Assembly: GCA_003140655.1 (NCBI GenBank)
Contig: PLKR01000556.1
Coordinates: 891 to 6,588 of the forward strand
Direction of reading: 5' to 3'
DNA length: 5,698 bases
From: Acidobacteriaceae bacterium
GTDB taxonomy: Bacteria; Acidobacteriota; Terriglobia; Terriglobales; Acidobacteriaceae
The position numbers and the translations under genes are program-made. The notes below the pieces were generated by a model. It saw nothing but the letters and a program-made list of their open reading frames with translations. It searched no databases and had not been told where the DNA came from. Positions 5,686-5,698 of this stretch are shown in pieces. Positions within the stretch are counted from its first letter, which is position 1, and each line of letters opens with the position of its first letter.

Positions 5686-5698
5686 TGGTGAGCGCGGT
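5686..5698 (-). tRNA. Possible tRNA 3' end (partial) and attachment site
   Basis: The minus strand reads ACCGCGCTCACCA up to base 5686. This fits the end of a tRNA: CCA tail, discriminator A, acceptor strand CGCGCTC, and two bases of the T-stem. Only 13 bases are present, so neither the cloverleaf nor the amino acid can be checked. A tRNA 3' end directly beside an integrase is the commonest integration target, which is the main support. Confidence 0.4.

Overview
The window looks like the end of an integrated mobilizable or conjugative element in a moderately GC-rich bacterium. My best guess is Acidobacteriota (Terriglobia): the relaxase, its accessory genes and the integrase with a Y-C-G-R active-site box resemble, from memory, proteins of that group. 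I had no database to test this. No rRNA, CRISPR array or insertion sequence is visible.

Layout. A minus-strand mobilization cluster occupies 1-2776. Its first gene is a 142-aa ribbon-helix-helix relaxosome protein of MobC type (2348-2776). This overlaps by ATGA a 139-aa single-pass membrane protein (1932-2351), which is followed by a MobF/TrwC-type relaxase (559-1884). The relaxase reading frame is broken at about 566-568. A RecD/TraI-type helicase continues in the -1 frame and runs off the left edge. The bases 2777-3069 upstream of the cluster are non-coding. They carry direct and inverted YGCGTAA-type repeats and are the best oriT candidate.

Next comes a minus-strand gene of unknown function with an N-terminal ribbon-helix-helix segment (3070-4233, probable TTG start behind a perfect Shine-Dalgarno). 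A well-formed promoter drives it from a compact divergent control region (4234-4348). On the plus strand the same region precedes an 82-aa excisionase-like HTH protein (4349-4597). That gene is translationally coupled to a tyrosine recombinase (4584-5618). After the integrase come two tandem copies of TTACGGCACAC. The last 13 bases fit the 3' end, including CCA, of a tRNA gene on the minus strand, which is a typical integration target.

How it works together (inference). The integrase and Xis-like protein would move the element in and out of the tRNA 3' end. The unknown RHH protein may control the switch region. The MobC-like protein would bind oriT and load the relaxase-helicase, which nicks and unwinds DNA for transfer. 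No type IV secretion genes are visible, so the element is either mobilizable only, or its secretion genes lie to the left. If the relaxase-helicase frameshift is real, self-processing is probably impaired.
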